Of a stretch of 64,000 nucleotides of DNA, positions 1 to 10,987 are shown piece after piece (the first letter of the stretch is position 1; every line of letters starts with the position of its first letter). This stretch comes from Usnea hakonensis. Its lineage: Eukaryota; Ascomycota; Lecanoromycetes; Lecanorales; Parmeliaceae. Both the position numbers and the translations under genes were made by a program. The notes under the pieces are model-generated. The model was not told the DNA's origin and made no database searches. It saw only the letters and a list, made by a program, of their open reading frames with translations. The stretch is taken from positions 62,001 through 126,000 of the forward strand of contig BLJB01000155.1 of NCBI GenBank assembly GCA_013423325.1, in the 5' to 3' direction.

Positions 1-283
1 TTGATTGATACTGATTGCTCATCGAATACCCTGTTGCAATATCGAGGGTTGTTATGTCTCGTGCGAGTGGCCTCCCCTCTTTGCTTTTCCCTGAAAATAA
101 ACCAGAGATCTCCGTCATTCGAACCGAGAACAGTGACGCAGACTACTTACTATTCGGGCTGAACTACTCTGTTGAGATTTTGGTCGACGATACGGACTAT
201 TTGCAAATTAGGACTACAATTCTAGATCCATCCACTCCACAATGACGCCGTCGCCCGCGCAGGTAGAGCGACTTTTGTCCGGA

Positions 284-1640
284 TCATGCCTCCCCCTTGG
301 GCAGAATCCAAATTTCCCCATGAGAGACAACGGAAGAAAATTTTGAATCAGAGAAATGGAACCCCTCCTTGTGAGCAGGATAGCGCGTCACAGGCGAGTG
401 AGAGTACTTCTCCCATGAAAGTTCGACGATATCTTTCGAGGAGCCAGAGAGCCAATTACTGAAGCGTGGGTGGCGCAGGTTTGCGGAGAGCGGGCGCAGA
501 AGTGGGAGACATGCACACAGGATGCCAGTGCACGGCTCCACCGAGGCCCAAAGGACGGGGCCAGCGTTGACGTCTGGGGAGATGGTTTAGAATTGTGGGG
601 CCATTGAAGGAAGAAGGAAAGGAGGGCTGGTTCGTAAAATTTGGAAGATGGAGGAGAGAGCTTTGGATAGAAGAACTTACATGTGGGATCGTAGCCGTGG
701 TATATTGTCATGGCGATTGAGTAATGGAGTCGAGTGGCACTTGCGGCAAGACAGCTGAATGGGGAATCTTATCAGAGCCACTGTCTCCTGCAGGGACGCG
801 ATTGAACATATGAAGGAAGGACTTACAAGATTCCCACGCCGAAAATACATGATACGCCAATCTTCTGCTTCATCGTCATCTGCAGGCCCCAAACTAAAGG
901 CATGGGCAATGCCAACAAAATGATATCGGTGGCACTATTTAACGACGCAGTCACAACACGCCCGGCCATGGCATGCGGACACTTGCCTGGGATAGCGGGA
1001 TTCCAAAAAGACTGGACGGGAATGCAAGGGAAGACGGCGCTGAAGAAGGAGCCCCAGGTCCAGAGTGCAAGAAAGACGTGGGTGGCGTAAAGGCAGTAGC
1101 GGAAGCGAGGGGACGTCTGGTCGAAGATGCGGCCGAAGAGCAATAGTGTGGACAGCTTAACCATGTAGGTACAAATGGTCCAGGTGATTTCGATGGCGTA
1201 TTGCATTTTCTGAATCCTCTGGAGGGCCTGAGGACCCATTTGTATTACTTTGACGACGTGGTCTCCCATACCGAATCGAGCGCCTGGCAAGAACGAAGCC
1301 GTCAGTGGCAGCATCTTGGCATTATATCCTTTCGATGGAGAGTCTCACATAGGCCGACTTCTACACAAAGCACGTATACGCACAGCTACACCCCAATTTA
1401 GCAGGCAATAGCTAGAGAAGGCACGGGTTCCGAGGGAGATTTTACCAAAGCGGTAACAACTACAAAGTCATCTGCTTTCCATGGTGCTCGCTCAAGTCTC
1501 CGAGAGTATAGACGCAGAAGTACGACAATGGTGGAAAGAATCGGCAAAGCGATATTCACTGCAATTATATGGGATGAGCTGCTCTGATTGATATGGGCGA
1601 GCTGATACTGGAGCTCGGCTTTGGGGATCACGGCAGCCAT
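284..1640 (-). CDS. rhodopsin-domain integral membrane protein (SAT4/Pth11-like)
   Basis: Four exons on the minus strand: 1640-1446, 1314-827, 754-681 and 573-284, giving 348 residues. The first junction uses an AAG acceptor and is the least certain; the other two introns (72 and 107 bp) are canonical. The protein has a short lumenal/extracellular N-terminus, then about seven hydrophobic segments. Hallmarks of the fungal rhodopsin-domain family are visible: LRLYSRRLER followed by the WKADDF loop, YGMGDHV-like FGMGDHVV after helix 2, YDPTYVNAGPVLWASVEPC before the last helix, and CACLPLLRPL at its end. Members are predicted seven-helix plasma-membrane proteins, some acting as GPCR-like sensors (Pth11 group), most of unknown ligand. 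No CFEM domain is present. The tail after the last helix is short (about 50 residues) and polar. Function beyond family membership is inference. Confidence 0.88.
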
Positions 1641-2800
1641 AATGCATCAATCAACGGAGTTGAAAATCTTTGAGCTGAAAGAACAATGGGAAAGATAGTA
1701 CGTATTCCCCATTTCAATCAGGGGTGGGCAGATGGTGAGGTCTATATCTTTAACTTCACCCAGATGAAAGGCTTGGGGATTTGCAACACTCCTACGGAAG
1801 GCTTGGACGACGGCACGAGTGCTGGGCAGAGGACTCATCAGTGAGTAGATCCAAAAGCAGGTTGTACAATTTGAGAACCGGAACTTTGAGGGTCAAAGCA
1901 TTTAAATTCTCCGACATGGACGTTCGGCCGGTCCATCCAAAGTCCATAATTGGTGCGCTTCTAGCATGCCCTTAGTGCTCTATCAGACAAGATTGCGGCG
2001 ATCTTCCCGTTGTTGGCACTGGACATAGCGTCAATTAGGGACGACATTTTGCCTGCATAGCACGCTGCAAGCATGATCGAGTGGTAAATTAGCACTGCCT
2101 TATTGTTTCCAGGGGCGAGTACCGTAAGGTGCAACATACTTTAGTAGCTTCCAATCTTTTCTTAATACGCCACCAGACGCCAAATACCCCAATAATGGAA
2201 CGCTTTGAGGATATGATCAAGCCTAGAAGGTAAGATCTGGGGTAGGAGTACGCTATAGTCGATAGAAGCCAGACGAGCGAGGCTAGAAGCACCTTAAGTG
2301 CACCTTAGGATCTAGTTTGCTCCTTACCTCTTTTAGACTTTTCTTCAGAGCAGGAGACTCGACTCGTGAGTATTGAAAAGCCTATGGGACCATCCGAAAC
2401 TTGCGGCCTTTTCCAATGGATCGCGCTGAAATAAATTTTGTGGACGTTCCTCTACTCTGATAGGATGGACAGCTCTGTATAATACGGGCAATGGAGGTTG
2501 TGAAGCGGGAAAGTTGCCTCCCTGAGTCTTCATTTCCCTTGCTCCGATCAGTCCAAGTCCCTGCAATTGACTAGCCAAGAGTATCATCGAGCGTCCCTCA
2601 TGGAAATTGCTTGTACTATATTCCCTTTGACCTTAGCCCGATAGAAACCGAATACTAGTACCTGACCTAAGTGAGGAGAAGAGTACAGCTCCGCCTATCT
2701 ACTGAAAAAAGAACAGATTTCTGCTCTTAGTTTCGATTTTATAAATCAACATTTTCGATGAATAACCCCTCTTAGCCATCCAAACGCGTACGAACCTAAG
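1641..2800. other. intergenic, no gene recognised
   Basis: Only short, overlapping ORFs occur here, on both strands, with no conserved motif and no plausible splice model. The first 150 bases upstream of 1640 presumably hold the promoter of the rhodopsin-domain gene. Around 2100-2330 the sequence is rich in CTAG and CCTTA/TAAGG steps, which suggests decayed repetitive DNA, but I cannot name an element. Confidence 0.5.
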
Positions 2801-2802
2801 CT

Positions 2803-3243
2803 TTAAAGAAGCTCCCAACGGTAGTCTGGGTAGTAGATATCACTAATCTTCTGGGACATCGGCTTCGTGTCCTTGAGACTCTTTCCGTCCTCCAGGTCTT
2901 TGCTATATTGCGCCAGACGAGGGTAAGTCCCACTCCATGGATGCTCCGCAAAATCTGACTTTCAAATAGCCAAGTATAGATCCCGCTGCGATGTCCGCGA
3001 GTCCAAAGGTAACGTCGGTTAAATACTTCCAGTCCGGTCTGCAAGCGCCTTCAATCCGCTGCTCAGCTTCCTGCCCTACCTTGCCATCCACCTCTCCGAC
3101 CTACGTGGGCCATCTACATCGTTCTTTGGCAGCAGCTGCGGGACGTTCGTATACTTTGCTTCGATGAACTCCAGAACACGGTGGCTTTCACAAAAAGAAT
3201 TGCCGCTGTCAAGGATCAAGACCTGTAGCTTCTCGAGTGGGTT
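2803..3243 (-). pseudogene. decayed glutathione S-transferase
   Basis: Reading the minus strand from 3243 down, pieces of a GST-like protein appear in order but in different frames. First comes the end of the thioredoxin-like domain (LQVLILDSGNSFCESHRVLE, then FIEAKYTNVPQLLP). Next are the linker and start of the helical domain (VGQEAEQRIEGAC; then LQTGLEVFNRR one frame away). Then comes the signature helix TFGLADIAAGSILGYLKVRF, and last a tail around HPWSGTYPRLAQYSKDLED that runs to a TAA at 2805-2803. Switching between these needs at least four frame changes, and no start codon or N-terminal glutathione-binding part is found upstream. The layout (FxLADIAAGS helix, short tail) is typical of bacterial-type GSTs found in fungi. 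No splice pattern explains the shifts, so I call it a pseudogene. Confidence 0.75.
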
Positions 3244-4660
3244 GCACTGAGGTCTCTACGTGGTACGACTACTATCCTACGGTACTTCTGTTAGGAATTC
3301 GAAAGGGCTTTTTTTCGCGAGAGGTATTCTCGCTTTACGAGCGTAGTGCGATTGCCTGGCATTGATGAGTCTCAGTACGCGCTAGGATCGGCATCATCAG
3401 CGAAGAAGGACCGCAACAAATCTTCCGAAAAGGCAACTACGAATTCAATAGCTGAGAAGCCATGCAAGCGGAATTGATAGTACCAAGTACACCAGAAGCT
3501 GAATAGCGAGCGCAACGCGTGCGAGTAATGCCTAGCCACGTCGCGAATGCCTCTTACATACCATGATGACAGCAGGCTGCCTGTATGCTTGTCAGAGCCA
3601 GGGAATGAAGGGTATCGTGCGGGGCCGCGAATACCCTCAGATATTGTTACCTGCAGTCCACCAGTAATTCAGCAAACCGGAAACTGATGTGAGTTCCGCA
3701 CGATCTCTCACCCACACCCGGACTATGGCTTATTCGGAGGCTGCGCGGCCCCCTCCCATCACGCTTAAGGCCTCTCTGTAGACCGCAGCCAAAATCAAAC
3801 AACATATTGCCGAAAGTCTGCCTTCTTACATAGACCTTCCTTCGGCGAAGATGTGGCAACAGCAATTTCGATTGGCGAATTCCCCTTCGAGGAGTGACTC
3901 GAAACTAAGGCGTAGTTTGCGTTGCTGTTGTCGGCATCTGCATACTTGTGACTTATCTTGCGCTCACGGGCAGGCGTCCAGACAGCAACGGCGCTGAAGT
4001 ATCAAAAGATCTTAGCAGAATGTGGGTCACCTCATAATATGGGCCTTATGAAAAACCGGGAGACTGCATTCAAAGACAGCGCTTCTCAAATTCGACAATC
4101 CTGGCACCGGAATACGCTATCAGCGCACATGTATCGGTCGCGCAGACAATTTCTGATCCGCTGAAGTCCAAGAGGTTTACAGGAGAGTCCGAACGTGTCA
4201 ATGCGAAAGACAGCTTGCGGCATCAGCAGATATATCTTCAAGGCGAATCCTAATCTCAGACCGGATGTGATAAGACTTGTAGAGGGAGAAGACGGTTTGG
4301 TTAGGTCGACCAGCCTTGTGTGGAAAGCCGTCTCGGGAGCCTGACGCTTGTTAGAAGGGCTTATTCTAGACGAGCGTTTCAAGTGTCACCACATTAATTT
4401 GTAGACCTCCTGCAATCTGACTGAATACGAACATCGTATATGGCTCGTATGGTGTGTAACCCAAGCAGCGCACCTCGTGTCTCTTTTTCCTACTCATTGG
4501 ATATGCCCCTTCTATATACACATACTCCTTTCTGTATCCAACCCGCTCTTTAGCGATCTAGTTTTATCTTGGTTTCCATACGCTCACTATATATTCACAT
4601 ATTCTATTCCTTCTTTATACCCCGCATCTCTTAGGAACTCGCCCGCCCAAGTAAGGCGTG
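3244..4660. other. intergenic, decayed sequence
   Basis: Small ORFs at 3647-3865 (-), 3958-4164 (+) and 4086-4382 (-) lack recognisable motifs and plausible splice partners. The final 200 bases (about 4460-4660) are C/T-rich with TATA-like ATATATTC and are probably the promoter and leader of the Kre9-like gene. I see nothing else. Confidence 0.45.
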
Positions 4661-5684
4661 ATGTGTCTCGCACTTGCGATCTTGGCCGTTCTGATACAAG
4701 CATGCCTCATCTCTGCTACTGACGTCTGCGCTCAACAAGCGAAAAGTGACCCAACTCCCAATTGCAATGCATTCCACCTTCCCGGTCTGCATGAAATTGT
4801 CCCCGGGGGTAAGCCGTACACCATTCGATGGGACGTGAGTAATTCCGTGCTTCTTACTGCTTGGTTCACAGAGGTTGATATCCCTTCCCTAGAACAATAC
4901 TGGTTCGTCCGTCTCCCTTGTCCTCTGCCAGGGCCCCTCCACCGATATTCAGGAGATTGGTTGCATCGTAGACCACGCCCCCAATAATGGCTTATTCCTA
5001 TGGACTCCGGCAACGGACCTTGTGCCAGACGGGAACCACAATTACGGCCTCAAGATCATTGCAAATACTGGTGACTTTCAGTGGTCAGATCAATTCGGCA
5101 TCTCCAACTCAATAACCGCTTCTTCATTAACAACAGCTGCCATACCTACCCAGCCAAAGAAAGTTGTCAAAGAATCCTCGACAGTGATAAAGGAAACAGC
5201 ACACTCGGTGAAGCAAGCTTCAGATGGACAAATCCAAGAACCAACTGGGAGCACCAAGAAGAAGAATTCGTCGATCACTATCAATAGTTACACGACAGGC
5301 GAGTCCAAGACGCAAGTCAAGGATCAGACTCTTACGGAGGACCACAATCATACCACCTTCACCACTGGGCAATCCCTCTCTCCACACCTGACATACCACG
5401 GAAGTGTCGAAACAAGTCACACTTTCACGTACCAGAAGTCGTCCCACATCATTTCTTCCGTCATTGGCACATCTAGGACGGAGTCTGTAGCGCCAACCGT
5501 GCCATCAACCGTGCAACGGACCGTACCACCAACCTCACGAACAACGCTACCGGCGACGTCACCATCGACACCCGTGGAACCAGTAACGTCGTCGATCAGT
5601 ATTTTCAGTGGCGGTGGTGCTGCTTTGGCTGCCGTCACGGGTGTTCCTTTGGTCCTCGGAGCTATGGCTGCTCTGGTGCTGTAG
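4661..5684 (+). CDS. GPI-anchored Kre9/Knh1-like cell-wall protein
   Basis: Exons 4661-4834 and 4893-5684 (58-bp intron) encode 321 residues. The ATG at 4661 is used; the codon before it is GTG. Residues 1-20 or so form a signal peptide (MCLALAILAVLIQACLISA). The following domain matches the Kre9/Knh1-like N-terminal family (Ser-Thr-rich GPI-anchored proteins): PGLHEIVPGGKPYTIRWD, then NNTGSSVSLVLCQG, GCIVDHAPNNGLFLWTP and a YGLKIIANTGDFQWSDQFGI strand. A long Ser/Thr-rich, presumably O-glycosylated stretch follows, then a hydrophobic C-terminus (GGGAALAAVTGV...MAALVL) expected to be replaced by a GPI anchor. Family members are cell-surface proteins; the yeast prototypes affect beta-1,6-glucan assembly, but a precise role here is not shown. 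It converges on the NDUFAF3 gene. Confidence 0.88.
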
Positions 5685-5972
5685 TCAATGAGCAAATGTT
5701 AAGCGTTTGTTTGTGGCAATGAAAGTATTGCTGGAGAGATACTGAACGAGAGATGAGAATTCTGATGGGGAAATGAAGGATCTGACTCACTATATGACCC
5801 CAATTCTGTACGATCATCTGGGTTCGGTACTGTCAGACGAATTTGACAAGGCGTTTGGTGCCCTGTGATATTTCACTATCATTTGCTCGCATAAGGCTGT
5901 ATGATCAAAAGCCTTGAGGATGGTAGCCGCGGTGCCTTTAACATTGATATACTCATAGCACGATCGTAGATG

Positions 5973-6695
5973 TCATCTAGGCTCTCTCCACCCAATAGGT
6001 ACCAAAGCACACGCCACACTACCCACCCCCCTCTCCGTAGCCAGCAAATTGAACTGCGCAGCCGCATTCCTCGTATCCTGCACATCAACCCTAACACCCA
6101 TCCCATTAATATACCTCCTCACCCCCGGCGCAAGCGGATACATGCCCGGCCCCAGCCCCAAAATCAATAAATCAGGCTTGGGCCACACCATCCCCAAAAG
6201 GCCCCACGCATCATCCCCCGTGTCCCATTGCCCTTGCTTATTCAACAGCCGCCCGCGGCCCCCGGCTTCCCATGGCCGCCACGCGAACGCCTCGCCGGAT
6301 ATGAGCAGCAGGCCTGCGCTCCCGGTTATCTTGACGCCGTTGTCCAGGTGGAAGCCGTCGGAGAGGCAGGCGTCTATGGAGGCGGTGGGGGCGGGCGTGT
6401 TGGAGAAGACGTCCATCGCGCTGAAGTCTGTTTGGGTGGATTCGGTGGAGGTGGGGCCGCGGTCGGTGGTTGTGGGGCGGGAGGGGGCGGAGAGGGGGGT
6501 GGGGGTTGTTGAGAGGGTGCGCGTTTGGCGGAGGGCGGTGGGGGAATGGGGAGGGTGTGTTGGATGGCGGGGTTTTAGGGGATTGCGGGACGAGAGACGT
6601 TTGGGTAGATGGGATGGGTGACGGAGAGGGAGGGTTGAGCGGATCGTTTCGGTGGCTCTGAGTGCGCGGAGGAGGGGGATGCTTGGGGCTGCCAT
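5973..6695 (-). CDS. NDUFAF3: mitochondrial complex I assembly factor NDUFAF3 (Mth938/DUF498 domain)
   Basis: Single-exon gene of 240 residues. The first 90 residues are rich in Arg, Ser, Thr and Pro with almost no acids (RALRATETIRSTLPLRHPS), as in a mitochondrial presequence. The Mth938-type domain follows: FSAMDVFSNTPAPTASIDAC, DGFHLDNGVKITGSAGLLLI, WPKPDLLILGLGPGMYPLAP, GVRVDVQDTRNAAAQFNLLA and a final ALVPIGW. In animals this family is the NDUFAF3 subunit needed for an early step in respiratory complex I assembly at the matrix side of the inner membrane; the fungal protein is inferred to do the same. The strongly G/C-biased presequence region creates long false ORFs on the opposite strand. 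The gene ends about 290 bases from the convergent GPI-protein gene. Confidence 0.88.
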   Translation of the reverse strand: MAAPSIPLLRALRATETIRSTLPLRHPSHLPKRLSSRNPLKPRHPTHPPHSPTALRQTRTLSTTPTPLSAPSRPTTTDRGPTSTESTQTDFSAMDVFSNTPAPTASIDACLSDGFHLDNGVKITGSAGLLLISGEAFAWRPWEAGGRGRLLNKQGQWDTGDDAWGLLGMVWPKPDLLILGLGPGMYPLAPGVRRYINGMGVRVDVQDTRNAAAQFNLLATERGVGSVACALVPIGWREPR

Positions 6696-7409
6696 TGTTG
6701 GGTGTTTGGTGGGGTGGAGCGTTTTCTCTATCGCATTGGAGTGTAGAAATTTGAGAGGGTTTCCAGCTCATGAAACAAGTGAAAGATGAGACATGTCCGA
6801 GATTGATGTCATCGATTTACGAAATAAAACGAGGGAAGGTTTTGACGCGGAAAGGATTTCCAGCACAGAGGCTAGAGCGTCATGCATTTTGAAATTTTCC
6901 TCAACGGACAGCTTTTAATCTTTTTCTTTGCTTTATTATATTCTACCAGTACCTGTTGACTTGAAGCTTTGTTATTGATTCGATTACTGATCATTGCCTT
7001 GATTGAGCTTGGTAAGGTCTCCAGATGCAATGATATCTGCCAAATCTACGCTGCCATTACACGGCTTCGGGGCCAGGCTGACATTTCCATCAGGCGTGCT
7101 AGCCGCTACACAATTTAGGTAATTCGTCCAAGTAAATCCGCACATGATGCAGAGTAGCATGGAAGTATTATCCAATGATCAAGGTAATATGCAATGACAC
7201 GCATGCAACCGGTGCCCAAAACTTTGTCATCTCGTTGCATCCAACCCGTTCTTGGCCTGTCGTGGCTTCAGAAGGGAGATGTTAGGGATTATAAAGCTCC
7301 TGGGCTGAGACTAAACGGTCGAACTTGATCTGGATAATTCCAGCGAAAGAATCTTGCTGTCAGCCTCAAAACTTCGATTTCTCAATTTACTAATCTGTCG
7401 CAGAACAAA
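6696..7409. other. divergent intergenic region
   Basis: Separates the divergent NDUFAF3 and permease genes. No ORF with recognisable content is present; the 63-codon ORF at 6984-7175 (-) has no motif and no clear splice partners. The last 30 bases include CTAATCTGTCGCAG-like text before the permease ATG, presumably leader sequence. Confidence 0.5.
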
Positions 7410-9049
7410 ATGGCAACTCCATCGTCCATGCCAGAGGATGTGGAGAGAGGCGTAGAGGAAGATGGAAGAACGGTTGAAAAGCTATCCGGCCAGGCACACT
7501 CATCTATCGAACCAAAAGAGCCTTTGGGGAGACTGGGGCTGTACCTGAGTCAATTCGAGCAGCAACTGATCAAGTACAATTTCGAAGCACGAGGGGTCCA
7601 GCGAGTAGAGCCACACGAAACTCACGCCCAGACGCGGAAGGACTATCTTCAAGCCTTCCTTATGTGGATATCGGTCAATCTTGCCGCCGTCAACATTACC
7701 CTGGGAATGCTCGCACCAACGGTCTATTATCTCAGCTTCAGAGACGCTGCCTTATGTGCTGTCTTTGGAAGTTTGCTGGGCAGTCTCCCTGTTGCCTACG
7801 TTGCAACTTGGGGTCCGTTGTCAGGGAACCGCACCATGATTTTTAGCAGATTTACTTTTGGCTGGTGGCCTAGCAAGCTGATCGTACTTCTCAATCTTAT
7901 CGTACTATTGGGATACTCTTTGATCGATCTAGTCGTGGCTGGCCAGATCCTCTCGGCTATATCATCTAATGGTCATCTGTCTGTCGTTGTTGGCATCGTC
8001 GTCGTCGCAATCATTGGCTGGATCATCACAACCTTCGGCATCTCAATATTTCATACTTACATGCGGTACGCCTGGCTTCCGCAGCTCATTGCAATCAGTA
8101 TTCTTTTCGGCGTCTCCGCGTCCCAGTTCGATCTGGCCACACCCACCGCAGGAGACCCTCGGACCAGGATCGGTAACAGAGTGACTTTCTTTTCCCTCTG
8201 CTTCAGCGCAGCAATCACCTATGCCGGTGGTGCTGCGGATTATTTTGTATATTACCCACCGTCTACGCCGCGGCTGCCCCTGTTCTTAGTCTCTTTACTT
8301 GGCTTGGTTTCCTCTTTCAGCTTCGCCCTCATTGTTGGTATTGGTCTTGCCTCTGGAGTGACCGTCAACCAGGCTTACTCGACGGCCTATTCAATGGGAC
8401 AGGGAAATCTCCTAGTCGAGGGCTTCTCCTCACTACATGGCTTTGGCAAATTCCTTGGCGTGGTCATTGCACTTGGTTTGATAGCAAACACAATTTATCC
8501 AACATACTCGAGCGGCATTGACTTCCAGATCTTGGGCAGAACGGCTCAAAAGGTCCCACGGTTCATCTGGAATACTGTTGGTGTGGTCATTTACACAGTC
8601 TGCGCGCTTGCTGGTCGTAATCATCTGAGCGCAATCTTTACGAATTTTCTGGCGCTGATGGGATATTGGCTCGCGATATGGATTGCCATTATCTTAGAGG
8701 AGCAGATTATCTTTCGAAGACGAACTGGATACGACTGGACCGTGTGGAATCAACAAAACAAGTTGCCAGTAGGGATTGCGGCACTCATGGCCTTTCTTAT
8801 TGGCTGGGCAGGGGCGATTCTGTGTATGGCTCAGGTTTGGTATATTGGACCAATAGCGAGGCAAGTAGGAGAGTATGGGGCTGACGTATGTTTTGACCAT
8901 CTTTGTGTTTCAACAACAGGTCGTAGGTTCTGTTCTTCCCAGACGTACGCTAATGTTCTGAACAGATGGGCAATTACGTTGGGTTCTCGTGGGCAGCGCT
9001 CGTGTACCCGCCTCTTCGATGGCTTGAGCTCAGGAAGATGGGCAGATGA
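7410..9049 (+). CDS. NCS1-family purine/cytosine permease (Fcy-like)
   Basis: Exons 7410-8885 and 8966-9049 (80-bp intron with a GCTAAT branch site) encode 519 residues. After a 95-residue hydrophilic N-terminus that contains PLGRLGLYLSQFEQQL and YNFEARGVQRVEP, typical of fungal Fcy permeases, come about twelve membrane segments. Conserved stretches include MWISVNLAAVNITLGMLAP, FGSLLGSLPVAYVATWGP with SGNRTMIFSRFTFG, ITYAGGAADYFVYYPP, and SLHGFGKFLGVVIALGLIAN. The second exon gives the normal short tail MGNYVGFSWAALVYPPLRW. Family members are proton symporters for cytosine, adenine, guanine or hypoxanthine in the plasma membrane. The exact substrate cannot be read from the sequence. Without splicing, the frame would run on to an unrelated C-terminus, which supports the intron. 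Confidence 0.93.
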
Positions 9050-9698
9050 GCCACCGGAAGCTGGGCAATATATCATGTTTGAAACGACCATAAGTAACGA
9101 TCTTCGACCGGTGATGCATACTCTCTATTCTTGCGTTTTACGTTGCAAATTTGCAACGAAAGCGCAATCTGGTAAGCTTCTTTCCTGTAGCGCATCGATA
9201 TAGAACGATTCACATTTAGGTTTCAATATTGAGAGGATATCTGAATCGGCGTATCTATTATGTTGTATTGTAGAGACACAAGAGCCTGCGCCTCCACTTG
9301 GCCCCAACGCTAGTGACCAACATTGACCTAACGTACCTTAAATGGACTGGATGGCTAGAAACCATAAGGAATTTTTCGTATATTTGATTCTCTGGTCGCC
9401 TCACATATTTTGTTGTATCTTGCGTATCTTTTGCGTCGCACTTGTCACTCATGTTCTGACATCCGCATTGAGCTGCATCTATACCAAGGTACTGCCTTTC
9501 CTAAAGCTGGTCTGAATTCTCTCTTCAATGTCTTACCTTTGACTTGCTCTTGAGAGCTCGAAATTTGGGAACGGGTCCTTTGGAAAGGTAGTCTAGCTAT
9601 CTCTCAGGACCCTCTCTCGTCGCATCGTTTCTTGGAGATCCTGTGCAATATTTTCGAGAACGACGTTACGCCATTGGTCCCATGAAGCACCTTGGAGC
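9050..9698. other. intergenic
   Basis: Permease 3' flank followed by the promoter of the GH114 gene. No recognisable ORF or RNA gene; the opposite-strand ORF at 9593-10000 is a shadow of the GH114 gene. Confidence 0.5.
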
Positions 9699-10664
9699 AT
9701 GAATAAAGCTATTTTGGAGAAGGGCGACACTTCAAAAAGACCTTGGCGCCAAGTGTGCGTCAAGCCGTGGAGGCTTATCCTTCTTGTTGCAATCATCTTA
9801 GTGGCTATTGCCCTTGGTGTTGGCCTAGGTATAGGTCTTACAGGTGGTGGCTCATCAGGCGGCGATTCATCCCCACCATCATCAAGTATCGAAAGCGGAA
9901 ACACAAGCACTGATAGTACCAATGGGTCATTTTGGTCTCCCACCACATTTACTTCATGGCAAATTGAATTAGCGCATCCTCTCACCAACACCACCTTCAA
10001 TGCTACGGTCTATGACATCGACATGTTCGAAAACAATGCTACTACAATATCTGCGCTTCATAGTCAGGGTCGAAAAGTCATCTGCTATTTCTCGGCCGGC
10101 AGTTACGAGAATTGGCGCCCCGACGCAGCATCCTTCAACAACAAGACGGACCTTGGAAAGCCGCTCGATGGTTGGACAGGCGAATGGTGGCTCAGTACCA
10201 ACTCCACTAACGTTCGAAACATTATGCTCTCGCGGCTTGACATGGCGGTAACGAAGGGTTGTGACGGCGTCGATCCTGACAATGTGGATGGGTACGACAA
10301 CGATAATGGCCTCGGTCTTACCCAGGCGGATGCTGTGGATTATGTCGATTTCTTAGCGAACGCAGCTCATGCACGAAACTTGTCCATCGGCCTCAAGAAT
10401 GCGGGAGAGATCATCCCGCAGGTATTAGGAAAGATGCAATGGGCGGTGAACGAGCAGTGCGTACAGTATGGGGAGTGCGATAGTTGGCAGTCTTTTGTGG
10501 AAGTTGGGAAGCCGGTCTTCAATATTGAATACCCGGATGGAGCTCCAAATGTGGCAGAACAGAAGGTGAATAGTATTTGTAGTAATGAGGATGCCAAGGG
10601 GTTTGAGACGGTCTTGAAAGAGATGGATTTGGGCGATTGGATTGAGCCTTGTCCTTATAGCTGA
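9699..10664 (+). CDS. membrane-anchored GH114 endo-alpha-1,4-polygalactosaminidase-like enzyme
   Basis: Uninterrupted 321-residue ORF. A basic cytosolic N-terminus (residues 1-25) precedes one membrane helix (about 26-47, LILLVAIILVAIALGVGLGI), then a Gly/Ser linker, giving a type II membrane topology with the enzyme outside. The catalytic domain (about 80-321) shows the GH114 signatures: FTSWQIELAHPL near its start, CYFSAGSYENWRPD (129-142), the acidic motif GCDGVDPDNVDGYD (187-200), then LSIGLKNAGEI and FNIEYPD. Family members hydrolyse alpha-1,4-linked galactosamine polymers. Aspergillus Ega3, also membrane-anchored, acts on galactosaminogalactan of the fungus's own matrix, which suggests a matrix-remodelling role here (inference). 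The Asp residues of the DGVDPDN motif are intact. It lies 324 bases upstream of another type II membrane hydrolase on the same strand. Confidence 0.9.
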   Translation: MNKAILEKGDTSKRPWRQVCVKPWRLILLVAIILVAIALGVGLGIGLTGGGSSGGDSSPPSSSIESGNTSTDSTNGSFWSPTTFTSWQIELAHPLTNTTFNATVYDIDMFENNATTISALHSQGRKVICYFSAGSYENWRPDAASFNNKTDLGKPLDGWTGEWWLSTNSTNVRNIMLSRLDMAVTKGCDGVDPDNVDGYDNDNGLGLTQADAVDYVDFLANAAHARNLSIGLKNAGEIIPQVLGKMQWAVNEQCVQYGECDSWQSFVEVGKPVFNIEYPDGAPNVAEQKVNSICSNEDAKGFETVLKEMDLGDWIEPCPYS

Positions 10665-10987
10665 TAATCCTAGGGACTGTATATATAAGAATAATTGCCA
10701 GGTTCACTGCAGTGTAGGCTTATCTCGAACAGAGGCATGGTCTTGGTGGGAGTCCGACACCCAGTGACCAAACTGCCTGATACGCATGTATGTCATAGCC
10801 AAAATTTAATTGTCGTGTCCGGAAATGTCTTATCGACGAATGGTAAAGTACTCAGGTTATGAACCATCATCTGACACACAACGACTCCACGTTGCTTGCT
10901 CGGCCTTGCAAACCCTCCTTTCGAGTTCAACCTTGTCGCTGTCTCCGTTAGATTCATCATCAAAGACAGCCTGACCTTGGTGTCATC
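10665..10987. other. short intergenic region
   Basis: GH114 3' flank and alkaline phosphatase promoter/leader; a TATATATAAG stretch lies at 10679-10689. Nothing else seen. Confidence 0.5.

Noticed and set aside
15..245. Plus-strand ORF at the left edge
   Set aside because: Opens with TTG, has no motif and no splice partner.
1981..2090. Minus-strand stretch reading SSLIDAMSSANNGKIAAILS
   Set aside because: Faintly like the start of glycinamide ribonucleotide formyltransferase, but no glycine-rich motif, start codon or continuation is found.
6049..6621. Long plus-strand ORFs opposite NDUFAF3
   Set aside because: Gly/Arg-rich shadows produced by the GC-biased presequence of the real gene on the minus strand.
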